From: Clostridia bacterium
GTDB lineage: Bacteria > Bacillota > Clostridia > UMGS1840
Direction: 5' to 3'
Assembly: GCA_017625695.1 (NCBI GenBank)
Contig: JAGAKI010000014.1
Span: 1 to 38,284, forward strand
DNA length: 38,284 nt
Shown: positions 22,189 through 30,671 of the stretch, one piece after another
Numbering within the stretch: position 1 is the first letter of the stretch
Layout: each line of letters starts with the position of its first letter
Position numbers and translations under genes: made by a program
The notes under the pieces: model-generated
Databases searched by the model: none
Seen by the model: only the letters and a program-made list of their open reading frames with translations
Told to the model about the DNA's origin: nothing

Positions 22189-23496
22189 TTAAATCAATTT
22201 ACGTTTGTCAATGACACGAACTGCTTTTCCTTCGCTTCTGACAATACTCTTAGGTGCTACCAGATGCACTGCAGGATTGATGCCGAGCATGGTTTTCATA
22301 GCATTTGCCAGTGCCTTTTCCAGTTTCAGAACATCGCTCACTTTATCGGTGAACTGTTTGGGAGACATTTCTACATTTACCTCGAAGGTATCGGTATTAT
22401 TGGCTCTGTCAACTATAATCTGATAGTTGGGTTGATAACCTTCGTTTAACAGAACGGTTTCAATCTGACTGGGGAATACGTTTACCCCTCTGATAATCAG
22501 CATATCATCCGTTCTGCCCATGGGTTTCGCCATTTTAATCAGAGTTCTGCCGCAAGAACATTTTCCACGGGACAAAACACAGATATCTCTGGTTCTGTAA
22601 CGAAGAAGCGGAAATGCTTCTTTGTCCAAGGCGGTGAATACCAGTTCCCCTTTTTCCCCTTCCGGAAGCACTTCACCGGTGTCGGGGTCGATAATTTCTG
22701 CAAGGAAATGGTCTTCATTGATATGCATACCGGTCTGTTCACTGCATTCAAATGCAACCCCGGGACCGCTGGTTTCGGTCAGACCGTAAATATCATATGC
22801 TTTAATTCCCAAGGTATCCTGAATATTGTTACGCATTTCTTCAGTCCAGGGTTCTGCTCCGAAGATTCCGGCTTTTAAGGGAATATCTTCCGGTTTGTAG
22901 CCCTGCTCTTTCAAGGTTTCGCCGATATACGCCGCATAGGAGGGCGTACAGCAAAGGATTGTGGCACCCAAATCATTCATAAACTGAATCTGACGTTCGG
23001 TATTACCGGAGGACATCGGCAGTGTCAGACATCCTACTTTATGGGAACCGCCGTTCAGACCGGGACCACCGGTAAATAAACCGTAGCCGTAAGCAACCTG
23101 ACAAACATCTTTCTTGGTTCCGCCTGCTGCAACAATCGCACGGGCACAGCAATCTTCCCAAAGGTCAACATCTTTCTGCGTATAAAACGCCACCACACGA
23201 CGTCCTGTGGTACCGGATGTAGATTGGATACGAACACAATCTTCAAGAGGTTTTGCAAGTAATCCGTAAGGATAAGCGTCTCTCAAATCTGCTTTTGTAA
23301 GGAACGGAAGCTTATGTAAATCTTCAATTCCTTTGATGTCATCGGGAGTTACCCCTTTCTCATCCATAAGATTGCGATAGTATGGCACATTTTCATATAC
23401 GTGCTTTACCTGTTTGACCAATTTTTCGGATTGAAGCTTTTTCATTTCTTCAACCGACATAGTTTCAATTTCTTTCTGATAATAATTTTGAGACAT
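22189..23496 (-). CDS. paaK: Phenylacetate-CoA ligase family enzyme
   Basis: 435 residues of the adenylate-forming ligase superfamily, PaaK branch. QSTSGTTGRRVVAFYT (about residue 93) is the ATP loop, AYGYGLFTGG and DIYGLTETSGPG (about 236) are core motifs, and RYRTRDICVLSRGKCSCGRT (about 302) and MLIIRGVNVFPSQIE lead into the C-terminal domain. It activates an arylacetate with ATP and CoA. In anaerobes with this gene pair it is thought to link arylacetates and aryl-pyruvates through 2-oxoacid ferredoxin oxidoreductase. No such oxidoreductase is in the window. Transcription is governed by the T-box upstream. Confidence 0.9.
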   Translation of the reverse strand: MSQNYYQKEIETMSVEEMKKLQSEKLVKQVKHVYENVPYYRNLMDEKGVTPDDIKGIEDLHKLPFLTKADLRDAYPYGLLAKPLEDCVRIQSTSGTTGRRVVAFYTQKDVDLWEDCCARAIVAAGGTKKDVCQVAYGYGLFTGGPGLNGGSHKVGCLTLPMSSGNTERQIQFMNDLGATILCCTPSYAAYIGETLKEQGYKPEDIPLKAGIFGAEPWTEEMRNNIQDTLGIKAYDIYGLTETSGPGVAFECSEQTGMHINEDHFLAEIIDPDTGEVLPEGEKGELVFTALDKEAFPLLRYRTRDICVLSRGKCSCGRTLIKMAKPMGRTDDMLIIRGVNVFPSQIETVLLNEGYQPNYQIIVDRANNTDTFEVNVEMSPKQFTDKVSDVLKLEKALANAMKTMLGINPAVHLVAPKSIVRSEGKAVRVIDKRKLI

Positions 23497-23551
23497 TGTT
23501 GTTCATCCTTTCTGTGACACAAATTTTCTAAACTGGCTTTGCAAAGGGTAG

Positions 23552-23840
23552 AAAAACAAAAACGCCCTCTGCAATCCCGTTTCAGGATACAGAGGACGAA
23601 AATATCATTTCCGTGGTACCACCTCAGTTCGCCGCTATCTCACGGTAGCGACCTTATCAGGTACTGACATACCTTAGTTCTGTGACGGGAACTCCCGTTG
23701 CCTCCTACTGAAGATTTCTCTCGTTCAGTGCACTGCTAACAGAAGGAATTCGAGAAGGACGCCCCCATTGCCTCGCACCCACCGGCAACTCTCTCCAGGT
23801 TCTTTCCAACCTACTGGTTTCTGATCTTCGCATTTGTTAG
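23552..23840 (-). ncRNA. T-box leader, likely Phe-specific (TTC specifier)
   Basis: Minus-strand leader before paaK. The conserved T-box sequence AGGTGGTACCACGG lies at 23611-23624 and a terminator stem CGTCCTCTG...CAGAGGGCG with a T-rich tract at 23552-23598. Stem I closes with CTAACA / TGTTAG and GAAG / CTTC, and an AGTAG motif sits on the 5' side of the specifier loop. The 3' side of that loop reads GAATTC, giving TTC (23746-23748) as the best specifier codon, Phe. The bulge TGGT matches a tRNA ending ACCA, as the tRNA-Phe at 6670 does. Uncharged tRNA-Phe would stabilise the antiterminator and turn on paaK. The specifier choice is inferred from alignment by eye. Confidence 0.9.
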
Positions 23841-23844
23841 AACG

Positions 23845-23873
23845 ATTATATCACTTTGATTTTGCAAAGTCAA
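23845..23873 (-). promoter_or_regulatory. Promoter of the T-box / paaK transcript
   Basis: TTGACT (23868-23873), 17-bp spacer and TATAAT (23845-23850) on the minus strand, just before stem I of the T-box. Confidence 0.85.
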
Positions 23874-23959
23874 GAGTTTTTTTGAAATTTTTTAAAATTA
23901 TTTTTTCAAGCCTTACTTTTTTGGGACTACCGGAACACAAAACAACTGTTCTAAAAAAC

Positions 23960-23988
23960 TTGACATTTTTCGAGGTATTTAGTATAAT
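23960..23988 (+). promoter_or_regulatory. Promoter of the uracil permease - upp operon
   Basis: TTGACA (23960-23965), 17-bp spacer and TATAAT (23983-23988), consensus in both boxes, 60 bases before the ATG. The leader is too short for a PyrR-type attenuator and no terminator is seen in it. Confidence 0.88.
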
Positions 23989-24048
23989 GAAACTAATAAA
24001 AAAATAAAAATACTGATGGTAAAATCAGAAAAAACGGAGGAGTCTCTC

Positions 24049-25371
24049 ATGAATTTAGTTTATGGCGTAAAAGACAAACCTACCTTTGGCAAACTTTTGG
24101 TATTTGCATTCCAGCAGCTACTGGCGATTTTAGCTGCAACCATTGCGGTTCCGTCCATTATCGGAAACGAAATGTCTCATTCGGCGGCACTCTTCGGTGC
24201 CGGTGTGGGTACCCTGGTGTATCTTCTGTTCACCAAATTTAAAAGTCCTGTTTTCTTAGGTTCTTCTTTTGCATTTATCGGTTCTATGTTTGCTGCATTT
24301 GGCGGCGGCGTTTCTATGGCACTTGGCTATGCAGGCTTAATCATTGGTGCCGCTTTTGCAGGTCTTGTGTATGTAATCTTAGCAATCATCGTAAAAATTG
24401 CCGGCGTGAAATGGATCAACAAACTGATGCCTCCCGTTGTGATCGGTCCCACCGTTGCTTTAATCGGTCTGTCGTTGGCAGGTGCGGCAATCAGCGATTT
24501 GCAGGTTGGCAAAGTATTGGTTGACGGCGTTTCCTGTGCTTCTGTTTACGTTTGCATCATCTGCGGTCTGGTTACTTTGGCAACCGTAATCCTTTGCTCG
24601 GTATACGGCAAAAAAATGGTAAAACTGATTCCCTTTATCATCGGTATTGTTGCCGGTTATCTGGTAGCAACTATCTTTACCGTCATCGGGATTGCAACCA
24701 AAAATCCTGCCCTGATGGTAATTGACTTCTCTACCTTTGCCAATATGAAATGGATTCCCGATTTCACCTTCTTAACCGCTGTGAAAGGAATTTCCGAAAT
24801 CACCCCCGGTTATATCGCAACCATCGCAGTTGCCTATGTTCCCGTTGCATTTGTTGTGTTTGCAGAACATATTGCAGACCACAAAAACTTATCTTCCATC
24901 ATTGGTACCGAACTTCTGGAAGAGCCAGGTTTACACAGAACCTTGTTGGGCGACGGTATTGGTTCTTTGGCGGGTGCTATCTTTGGCGGATGTCCCAACA
25001 CCACCTACGGCGAATCGGTTGGCTGTGTGGCTATCACCGGTAACGCTTCTGTAGTAACCATTCTGACCACTGCTATTTTAGCAATTGTGGCATCTTTTAT
25101 AGCTCCCTTTGTTACGTTCCTGGCAACCATTCCCAACTGTGTTATGGGCGGTGTTTGCATTTCCTTATACGGCTTTATCGCAGTTTCCGGTCTGAAAATG
25201 ATTCAGCAGGTAGATTTAGGAGAAAACAAAAATCTGTTTGTCGTTGCAGTTATTTTAATCACCGGTATCGGCGGTTTCACCTTAACCTTCGGTCAGGTTA
25301 CCTTAACCTCCATTGCCTGTGCATTAATTTTAGGTATTCTGACGAACATAATGGTATCAAAAGCAAAATAA
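24049..25371 (+). CDS. Uracil/xanthine permease of the NCS2 family
   Basis: 440 residues, highly hydrophobic, with around 12-14 membrane segments. Residues about 14-28 ([15 protein letters not shown]) and the half-helix [12 protein letters not shown] are typical of Ura[16 protein letters not shown] contains the Glu that contacts uracil in UraA-type transporters, and [14 protein letters not shown] is the second substrate motif. It is a proton-coupled importer at the plasma membrane. The ATG at 24049 follows CGGAGG. Co-transcribed with upp, which argues for uracil as substrate. Confidence 0.88.
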   Translation: MNLVYGVKDKPTFGKLLVFAFQQLLAILAATIAVPSIIGNEMSHSAALFGAGVGTLVYLLFTKFKSPVFLGSSFAFIGSMFAAFGGGVSMALGYAGLIIGAAFAGLVYVILAIIVKIAGVKWINKLMPPVVIGPTVALIGLSLAGAAISDLQVGKVLVDGVSCASVYVCIICGLVTLATVILCSVYGKKMVKLIPFIIGIVAGYLVATIFTVIGIATKNPALMVIDFSTFANMKWIPDFTFLTAVKGISEITPGYIATIAVAYVPVAFVVFAEHIADHKNLSSIIGTELLEEPGLHRTLLGDGIGSLAGAIFGGCPNTTYGESVGCVAITGNASVVTILTTAILAIVASFIAPFVTFLATIPNCVMGGVCISLYGFIAVSGLKMIQQVDLGENKNLFVVAVILITGIGGFTLTFGQVTLTSIACALILGILTNIMVSKAK

Positions 25372-25385
25372 GGAGTGAAAAAACT

Positions 25386-26015
25386 ATGAATAAAGTTACC
25401 GTTTTTGACCATCCTTTAATTCAACATAAAACCACGATTCTTCGCCAAACCACCACAACCAACAAAGAATTCCGGGAGTTGGTGGAAGAAATCACCATGT
25501 TAATGTGCTACGAAGCACTCCGTGATTTACCCTTAGAAGAAGTGGAAATTGAAACTCCCTTAACCAGAACCAGACAAAAGCTCATCAAGGGCAAAAAGCT
25601 CGCTGTCGTTCCCATTTTAAGAGCAGGTCTGGGTATGGTAAACGGACTGTTAAATCTGATTCCCTCTGCAAAAGTAGGACACATCGGAATGTATCGTGAC
25701 GAAGAAACCATGGAGCCTCACGAATATTACTGTAAGCTTCCCAAAGATATTGAGGAACGCTTAATCGTGGTAGTTGACCCTATGCTGGCAACCGGAGGTT
25801 CCGCCATTGATGCCATTTCCCAGATTAAATCCTACGGTGGCAAACAGATTAAATTCCTTTGTCTGATTGCAGCACCCGAAGGAGTGGATGCGTTAACCAA
25901 AGCACATCCCGACGTGGAAATCTACTGTGCCAATGTGGACGAATGTTTAAATGAACGTTGTTACATTGTGCCGGGACTTGGAGATGCCGGAGACAGAATC
26001 TTCGGTACCAAATAA
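25386..26015 (+). CDS. upp: Uracil phosphoribosyltransferase
   Basis: 209 residues, the standard length. Makes UMP from uracil and PRPP. It opens with [32 protein letters not shown], the PRPP loop [13 protein letters not shown] (about residue 127) and the C-terminal uracil-binding [16 protein letters not shown] are present. Starts 14 bases after the permease stop with AAGGAG. The pair forms a complete uracil salvage unit. Confidence 0.96.
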   Translation: MNKVTVFDHPLIQHKTTILRQTTTTNKEFRELVEEITMLMCYEALRDLPLEEVEIETPLTRTRQKLIKGKKLAVVPILRAGLGMVNGLLNLIPSAKVGHIGMYRDEETMEPHEYYCKLPKDIEERLIVVVDPMLATGGSAIDAISQIKSYGGKQIKFLCLIAAPEGVDALTKAHPDVEIYCANVDECLNERCYIVPGLGDAGDRIFGTK

Positions 26016-26029
26016 GGATGTTAAAGCAA

Positions 26030-26074
26030 TAAAAATACACCGTTTTTCAGATGAAAAACGGTGTATTTTTTTAT
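26030..26074. terminator. Bidirectional terminator between upp and the stalk-peptidase gene
   Basis: AATACACCGTTTTTC / GAAAAACGGTGTATT with an AGAT loop and long A and T runs on both sides, between two converging genes. Confidence 0.9.
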
Positions 26075-26092
26075 CAATCAGAAAATTTCAGT

Positions 26093-27373
26093 TTAGGTTC
26101 CCAAATAGGAGAAATGCATATAATCTTTGGTGCTGGACCAGGCATCGCCACCCCATGTGAAGCCGTATTTTTCAAAGGCGTTGATTACTTCACCATAAGG
26201 AGTGATAGAATAGGGATTTTCGTAAGGTGCCCAACAACTGCCCACAACGGTTCCATTTCCGTAGATACAGTAGTTTTCATTGGAATTGATATCAATAGCG
26301 GTTCCCCAGTTGTGTTCAGTTCTTCCGCCACGCCAGGAATAAGCACCGATATCTTTAATGGGGAACTTTTCCGTTCCGTTGTAGATTTCTTCAAATACCA
26401 AACGGATAGGTTCTGCGATTTGCGGATGAACGGTCAAGGTCACAGAAGAAGAATATTTACTGCCGTTGGATTTCATTTTCCAGATGGGTACTGTTACTTT
26501 CACCATCATAGCATCCGCTTCTTCTTTGGTTTGTGGCAGATTATCCTGAGTTGCTGCCATCGCTTCGGTATACATAGAAGGAACATAAATGCTTCCCTCT
26601 AAGGTTACACCATAAGCAGTCAACGAAATCTGATAGGTGCGTTTCGGATACAGATACAACGTGTGTGCATACTGATCGACATAACGATACACTTTGGGGT
26701 CATTGGGAGGAATATCCCCCTCATGACGGGAGTTTCTCTGTTCAACAATGGTTAACACATATTCGGTTCCCGGTGCTAATTTTCCCCACTGAATGGTATA
26801 TTCACCGGGTTCCCGGAAATATTCCACATTCCAGGAAATAATATTGTCTGCCGGAGCCTCCTGTAAGGCTTCATAATCTTTAATGGGAAGACCATCCAGC
26901 CATAGTTTAATTGCCCGGAATTCCGGTACCCACGCCAATTCTCCGCAAGAAACCAGAGAATCCATATAGATACAGGTTTTTCCGCCGATATTGAAGCTTT
27001 CTACCGGAACACCGTTCACGTAAGTTTTAATATCAGTCTGTAAATATGCAAACGACGGATATCCTGCTACGGATGCATATTTATAGGGTGTTACATAGGG
27101 AGTAATCCGTTTTGCAGAATTATCTTTGCTGATATACAGCGCACGTTCATAATCATTCCAATCCACCCGGAACCCGTAATTTGCCAAGTCTTCTGCTACC
27201 ACCGCTGTGTAGTCGTTGATGTTATAGGATGCGATAGGATAATGATTGATGTATGCAGAGATATCGGTATATTTTGCATAGCCGAGCACATCCCCGGTTT
27301 TTGCCATGGATGCCACAGGAACTACGCTCATCAGAATACAAACCAATACCAATGCAGTCAGTAGTTTCTTCAT
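26093..27373 (-). CDS. Secreted stalk-domain protein with M15-type D-Ala-D-Ala carboxypeptidase domain
   Basis: 426 residues. The ATG at 27373 begins a signal peptide (KKLLTALVLVCILMSVVPVA) ending near SMA-K. Two stalk domains follow, about 38-85 (YINHYPIASYN to ERALYIS) and about 110-160 (DIKTYVNGVPVESFN to AIKLWLDG). A middle region (about 175-270) is rich in Tyr and Pro and may be an Ig-like beta domain. The last 130 residues are a VanY/M15 peptidase with zinc motif EHNWGTAIDIN and the C-terminal DYMHFSYLG. Such enzymes trim peptidoglycan stem peptides. It is exported to the cell wall. It is related to the proteins at 8516 and 27597 in the first domain. Confidence 0.85.
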   Translation of the reverse strand: MKKLLTALVLVCILMSVVPVASMAKTGDVLGYAKYTDISAYINHYPIASYNINDYTAVVAEDLANYGFRVDWNDYERALYISKDNSAKRITPYVTPYKYASVAGYPSFAYLQTDIKTYVNGVPVESFNIGGKTCIYMDSLVSCGELAWVPEFRAIKLWLDGLPIKDYEALQEAPADNIISWNVEYFREPGEYTIQWGKLAPGTEYVLTIVEQRNSRHEGDIPPNDPKVYRYVDQYAHTLYLYPKRTYQISLTAYGVTLEGSIYVPSMYTEAMAATQDNLPQTKEEADAMMVKVTVPIWKMKSNGSKYSSSVTLTVHPQIAEPIRLVFEEIYNGTEKFPIKDIGAYSWRGGRTEHNWGTAIDINSNENYCIYGNGTVVGSCWAPYENPYSITPYGEVINAFEKYGFTWGGDAWSSTKDYMHFSYLGT

Positions 27374-27412
27374 GTTGTTCTGTTTCCTTTTCCCTTTTTT
27401 TATTTTTCCTCT

Positions 27413-27441
27413 ATTATAAAACATTCTGCACAGCTTGTCAA
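27413..27441 (-). promoter_or_regulatory. Promoter of the stalk-peptidase gene
   Basis: TTGACA (27436-27441), 17-bp spacer and TATAAT (27413-27418) on the minus strand. Unlike the two other stalk genes, no palindromic operator overlaps it. Confidence 0.88.
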
Positions 27442-27499
27442 GTCCGAGTGACTTTAACTTTACGTCAAAAAAGGATTCCCGAACAATTGAAATATAGAT

Positions 27500-27536
27500 A
27501 ATGGCAGGCACAAAAAAGTGCCTGCCATTATTTTTT
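27500..27536. terminator. GC-rich hairpin between two stalk-domain genes
   Basis: GGCAGGCAC / GTGCCTGCC around an AAAAAA loop. The better T run follows it on the plus strand, where no gene precedes it, so its role as terminator for the minus-strand gene at 27597 is uncertain. Next to it (about 27549-27572) the minus strand reads GGGGACGGTTCTGTTTTC, a sequence I recall as a dispersed repeat in Firmicutes. Confidence 0.5.
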
Positions 27537-27596
27537 ATTCCATAATAGAGAAAACAGAACCGTCCCCTTGACCAATTTGATCGTATTATATCTTGT

Positions 27597-28496
27597 TTAG
27601 AGAACAAATTTCCCTGTTTCTTCACTACCAATATGACTATAATAAATAGTTTCAGAGGTTCCGTCACTATATTCTAAAAAGATGGTATAGAGCATTACAT
27701 CACGAACAGGTACATCATACACTTCAGCTTCATATTCTGAAGTGTAATTCAACAACTTTTCACCAGGAGCAATAGGACCTACGGTTTTTAATTTGAAGGA
27801 ACAATCGCCATAACGATCATACGCAAAATCACCAACAGGATTAAACATATAATAAGTAGTGGTATAATAGTTGATTGTCTTGCCTGTATTATTTGTTGCA
27901 AACCATCTGATTTGCAAACCATCGGCACTATTCATTTTAAAATATACGCCAGACGGAGTAATAGATGCTGAGGAATATGCCTGAGGAACAGAAATTTTAT
28001 AGTTTAATCCATCACTGATATCAAGATCAAGTCTTCTGGTGGAATCCGAATATTCAATTTTCCCAAAAACTGCCAGAGCATCAAAATAAATAATTGTTTT
28101 TCCATTAATGTTATAACTAACAACTTCATTATTGTTGATATAGGTCTTAATATCAGTTGCTAAAACATTTTGTGCTACTTTCCCGATTTGACTTTGCGGT
28201 ATTTTAGAAGCAATATATCCACTTGCAACAGCATTCGTGCTTCCACGAGTAATATAAAGCGAACGTGTACCCTCATCCCATTGTACATCAAAACCATAAT
28301 TTGCCAGGTCTTCAGCAACTACTGCTGTGTAACCATCGATGTTGTAAGATTGTATATTGTAGTCATTAATTGAAGCAATAATATCGGTATATTGAGTGTA
28401 CCCGATATTATCCCCTGTTTTTGCATATGATGTTACAGAAAATGCAGAAACCATCATAATGCAAGCCAGCAACATTGCTGTTACCATTTTTTTCAT
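27597..28496 (-). CDS. Secreted stalk-domain protein, XRE-regulated
   Basis: 299 residues. The ATG at 28496 follows AAGGA at 9 bases and opens a signal peptide (residues 1 to about 26). Stalk domain 1 spans about 35-90 (SINDYNIQSYN to TRSLYIT) and stalk domain 2 about 115-165 (DIKTYINNNEVVSYN to TRRLDLDI). The C-terminal 125 residues hold a beta-rich region (YYTTTYYMFNPVG, DVPVRDVMLYTIFLEYSDGT) that I do not recognise. It is probably a wall-associated protein. Two palindromic operators lie between it and the divergent XRE gene. Confidence 0.8.
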   Translation of the reverse strand: MKKMVTAMLLACIMMVSAFSVTSYAKTGDNIGYTQYTDIIASINDYNIQSYNIDGYTAVVAEDLANYGFDVQWDEGTRSLYITRGSTNAVASGYIASKIPQSQIGKVAQNVLATDIKTYINNNEVVSYNINGKTIIYFDALAVFGKIEYSDSTRRLDLDISDGLNYKISVPQAYSSASITPSGVYFKMNSADGLQIRWFATNNTGKTINYYTTTYYMFNPVGDFAYDRYGDCSFKLKTVGPIAPGEKLLNYTSEYEAEVYDVPVRDVMLYTIFLEYSDGTSETIYYSHIGSEETGKFVL

Positions 28497-28527
28497 TGAA
28501 ATCATTCCTTCTTTCGTTTTTTACTTT

Positions 28528-28556
28528 ATTATAAACCATTTTGGTTTATTTGTCAA
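28528..28556 (-). promoter_or_regulatory. Promoter of the third stalk-domain gene
   Basis: TTGACA (28551-28556), 17-bp spacer and TATAAT (28528-28533), consensus in both boxes. The spacer and part of the -10 are filled by an operator palindrome. Confidence 0.9.
28531..28549. promoter_or_regulatory. Operator 1 of the second XRE / stalk-domain pair
   Basis: ATAAACCATTTTGGTTTAT, arms of eight around TTT, inside the promoter of the secreted-protein gene. Confidence 0.8.
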
Positions 28557-28557
28557 T

Positions 28558-28572
28558 ATACCATTTTGGTTT
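28558..28572. promoter_or_regulatory. Operator 2 of the second XRE / stalk-domain pair
   Basis: ATACCATTTTGGTTT shares the ACCATTTTGGT core with operator 1. Centres are 25 bases apart, compared with 24 in the pair at 8447-8487. Confidence 0.75.
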
Positions 28573-28599
28573 GTGGTAAAATAATTTTGAGGTGATTGG

Positions 28600-28818
28600 A
28601 TGTATAAACGAATCCGCGAACTTCGAGAAGACCGTGATTTATATCAAAAGGATTTGGCAAACTATCTTCATTGTTCTCAGGTAGCATATTCCCGATACGA
28701 ACTTGGTATGCGGGATATTCCTACCGAGGTGTTAATTGCTCTTGCAAAATTTTACAATACCAGTACCGATTATCTTTTGGGTCTGACAAACGACCCTTCA
28801 CCGTCAAAAAACGACTAA
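28600..28818 (+). CDS. XRE-family repressor, divergent from a stalk-domain protein
   Basis: 72 residues, GAGGTGA site. Single Cro/CI-type helix-turn-helix: LYQKDLANYLHCSQVAYSRY (about residues 13-32) is the DNA-binding part, followed by ELGMRDIPTEVLIALAKFYN and the family ending TDYLLGL. The short tail is polar. It faces the secreted-protein gene at 27597 across two ACCATTTTGGT palindromes and probably represses both genes. It resembles the regulator at 8228 in plan but its operators differ in sequence, so the two circuits should be separate. Confidence 0.85.
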   Translation: MYKRIRELREDRDLYQKDLANYLHCSQVAYSRYELGMRDIPTEVLIALAKFYNTSTDYLLGLTNDPSPSKND

Positions 28819-28856
28819 AAAAAATGGCGACATCTGCTGGATGTCGCCATTTTTTA
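28816..28856. terminator. Bidirectional terminator between XRE and MATE genes
   Basis: AAAATGGCGACATC / GATGTCGCCATTTT with a TGCTG loop, overlapping the MATE stop codon region. Confidence 0.9.
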
Positions 28857-30230
28857 CGAATTTTCTGCTGATCTCAATTCCGTTTGATCTTCCGGAAGAT
28901 TTTTTAAAAAATGAATTGCAATGGGTGCACAGATAAAGAAGGCAAGCACATCGGCAATCGCCTGTGCAGACTGAACACCGAACAATCCAAAACAATGGGT
29001 CAGAATCAACAAAACGGGGATAAACAGAATCCCGCTCCGAAGCATCGATAAAAAGGTAGCCTTTTTATTTTCGCCGATACTTTGGAACATCATATTGGCA
29101 CAAATGGTCATCGGATGGAAAAACAACGCCAGAAGCTGCAACTGTAAGCTAAGAGTCCCGATTTCAATCACTGCGGGGTCATTGCGAAACAGACCAATCA
29201 AATGATTGGAGCATAATAACCCGGCCACCACACAGATGCCAAGCAGCACTTCTCCTGTCCACAAGGTAAAATAAAACGCTTTTTTCACTCTGGAATATAT
29301 CTTTGCTCCGTAGTTAAAAGACGCAACAGGCTGAAAGCCTTGGCCGATCCCCAGTCCCACAGCAAAAATAAAGAACGTGATTTTATTTACAATCGACATT
29401 GCCGCCACAGCTGCATCTGCGCCCACTTCACCTGCAAGATTGTTCAGCGTCATTGTGGCGATACTGGTTAACCCCTGCCGGCAAAAGCTGGGAAAGCCCG
29501 TTGCCATAATTTCAAAAATTCCTTTGGGGTTTTCTTTTGCCAGAGTCAGACTGAGTCTGCTTAAGGTCTTTCCTCTTAGAAACATAGAAAGCAAAATGAA
29601 AAATCCTATCACTTGAGAAATTGCAGTTGCAAGTCCTGCTCCGGCAATTCCCATATTACAGCCAAAAATCAGAATCGGGTCGCATATCATATTTAACACG
29701 CCGCCAATGGTAAGCCCTATCATAGCAAAAAACGCTTTGCCTTCATAGCGTAAAATATTATTTAATGCAAAGCTTGTCATAGTAAAGGGGGTTGCAATGA
29801 GAATGTAAATTCCGTATTGTTTCGCATAGGGAAGAATGGTCTCTGTACTGCCCAGAAGACGCATCATAGGCTCGATCAACATCAACCCCAAAATTCCAAT
29901 CAGTGTCCCTGTCACCAGGCAAGCCGTAACGCTCAGGGAGGCAAAAACACCGGCACTGTGCACATCTTTTTGTCCCAGTTTTCGTGCGATAACACTCCCT
30001 GCCCCATGTCCGAACATAAAACCAAATGCCTGAATAATCGCCATCAGACCGAACACAACACCCACAGCACCGCTGGCACTATTACCAAGCTCGCTGACAA
30101 AATAGGTGTCTGCCATATTATAAATATTGGTGACCAGCATACTGATGGTGGTGGGAATTCCTAGGGTAATGACAAGCCGTCCAACCGGCCAGGTGGTCAT
30201 TTTTTCATATTGAGATATTTCCTGTTTCAT
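28854..30230 (-). CDS. MATE-family multidrug/Na+ antiporter
   Basis: 458 residues with about 12 hydrophobic segments in two related halves. The first half holds LGIPTTISMLVTNIYNMADT, the common start of bacterial MATE proteins, and FGHGAGSVIARKLGQKD. The second half holds GFPSFCRQGLTSIATMTLNN and GIGQGFQPVASFNYGA. It belongs to the DinF/NorM-like branch and exports organic cations or other toxic compounds in exchange for Na+ or H+. The substrate is unknown. The ATG at 30230 (MKQEISQYEKM) is chosen; its ribosome-binding site is weak (AGAG). Monocistronic. Confidence 0.9.
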   Translation of the reverse strand: MKQEISQYEKMTTWPVGRLVITLGIPTTISMLVTNIYNMADTYFVSELGNSASGAVGVVFGLMAIIQAFGFMFGHGAGSVIARKLGQKDVHSAGVFASLSVTACLVTGTLIGILGLMLIEPMMRLLGSTETILPYAKQYGIYILIATPFTMTSFALNNILRYEGKAFFAMIGLTIGGVLNMICDPILIFGCNMGIAGAGLATAISQVIGFFILLSMFLRGKTLSRLSLTLAKENPKGIFEIMATGFPSFCRQGLTSIATMTLNNLAGEVGADAAVAAMSIVNKITFFIFAVGLGIGQGFQPVASFNYGAKIYSRVKKAFYFTLWTGEVLLGICVVAGLLCSNHLIGLFRNDPAVIEIGTLSLQLQLLALFFHPMTICANMMFQSIGENKKATFLSMLRSGILFIPVLLILTHCFGLFGVQSAQAIADVLAFFICAPIAIHFLKNLPEDQTELRSAENS

Positions 30231-30265
30231 TTTTCTAAGTTCTCTTTTCCGTAAAATCTTCTTAT

Positions 30266-30294
30266 AATATATCACATTTTGAAAGATTTTGCAA
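30266..30294 (-). promoter_or_regulatory. Promoter of the MATE gene
   Basis: TTGCAA (30289-30294), 17-bp spacer and TATATT (30266-30271) on the minus strand, about 36 bases before the ATG. Confidence 0.65.
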
Positions 30295-30597
30295 GAGGGA
30301 AGCATAGCCGATTTGATTGATATTTAATACCTATTTAAAAAATAATGAAAGGAACTGTAAAGTGAACTGCTTCCATCTTCCTTATTACCTATTCCCTTCC
30401 CGAAATCCGTACAACAAAAAATTTTTAGGAAAAATTGAAGAGGGAATCGGCAAAACATAAAAATCCGCACACATTCATGTACGGATTTTCGGAAGAGACT
30501 AATGATTGAGATACCAATGTTTTTAGCTGAATTTTGCAACAAGTTACAAAACAAATTTATCTCACCTCATAGTAGCTATATGAAATTCACCGTTAGC
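30295..30597. other. Intergenic stretch between the MATE promoter and the hairpin array
   Basis: No gene I can support; the one frame here lacks a ribosome-binding site and runs through repeats. It contains a stem AAATCCG / CGGATTT with an extra ACA/TGT pair block (30459-30489) followed by a T run on the minus strand. This could stop read-through from the tRNA side. Confidence 0.5.
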
Positions 30598-30671
30598 TGA
30601 CCGAAGGTCAATTTAGCTACGAAGTAATTTAGCGTGCTTGAGCACATTTCACTTGCGTTAGCAAATTTATC
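30598..30671 (-). repeat. Mini-hairpin array, homologous to 7015-7095
   Basis: Plus-strand reading: TGACC-GAA-GGTCA, ATTTAGC, TAC-GAA-GTA, ATTTAGC, GTGC-TTGA-GCAC, ATTTCAC, TTGC-GTTA-GCAA, ATTTATC. Hairpin order equals that of the first array read in reverse complement. The fourth stem is TTGC/GCAA here and TCGC/GCGA there, a paired change that keeps base pairing. The first gains an inner C-G pair. It starts three bases after the T tract of the second tRNA operon's terminator, in the same orientation relative to the tRNAs. Confidence 0.85.

Noticed and set aside
23960-24048. PyrR-type attenuator before the uracil permease
   Set aside because: The leader is only about 60 bases, with no terminator or anti-terminator stems.
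26093-27667. 524-residue form of the stalk-peptidase
   Set aside because: The extra 98 N-terminal residues cross a consensus promoter and precede a clear signal peptide, so the ATG at 27373 is used.
30324-30554. 76-residue minus-strand ORF before the MATE gene
   Set aside because: No ribosome-binding site, passes through a terminator-like hairpin, and has no recognisable protein pattern.
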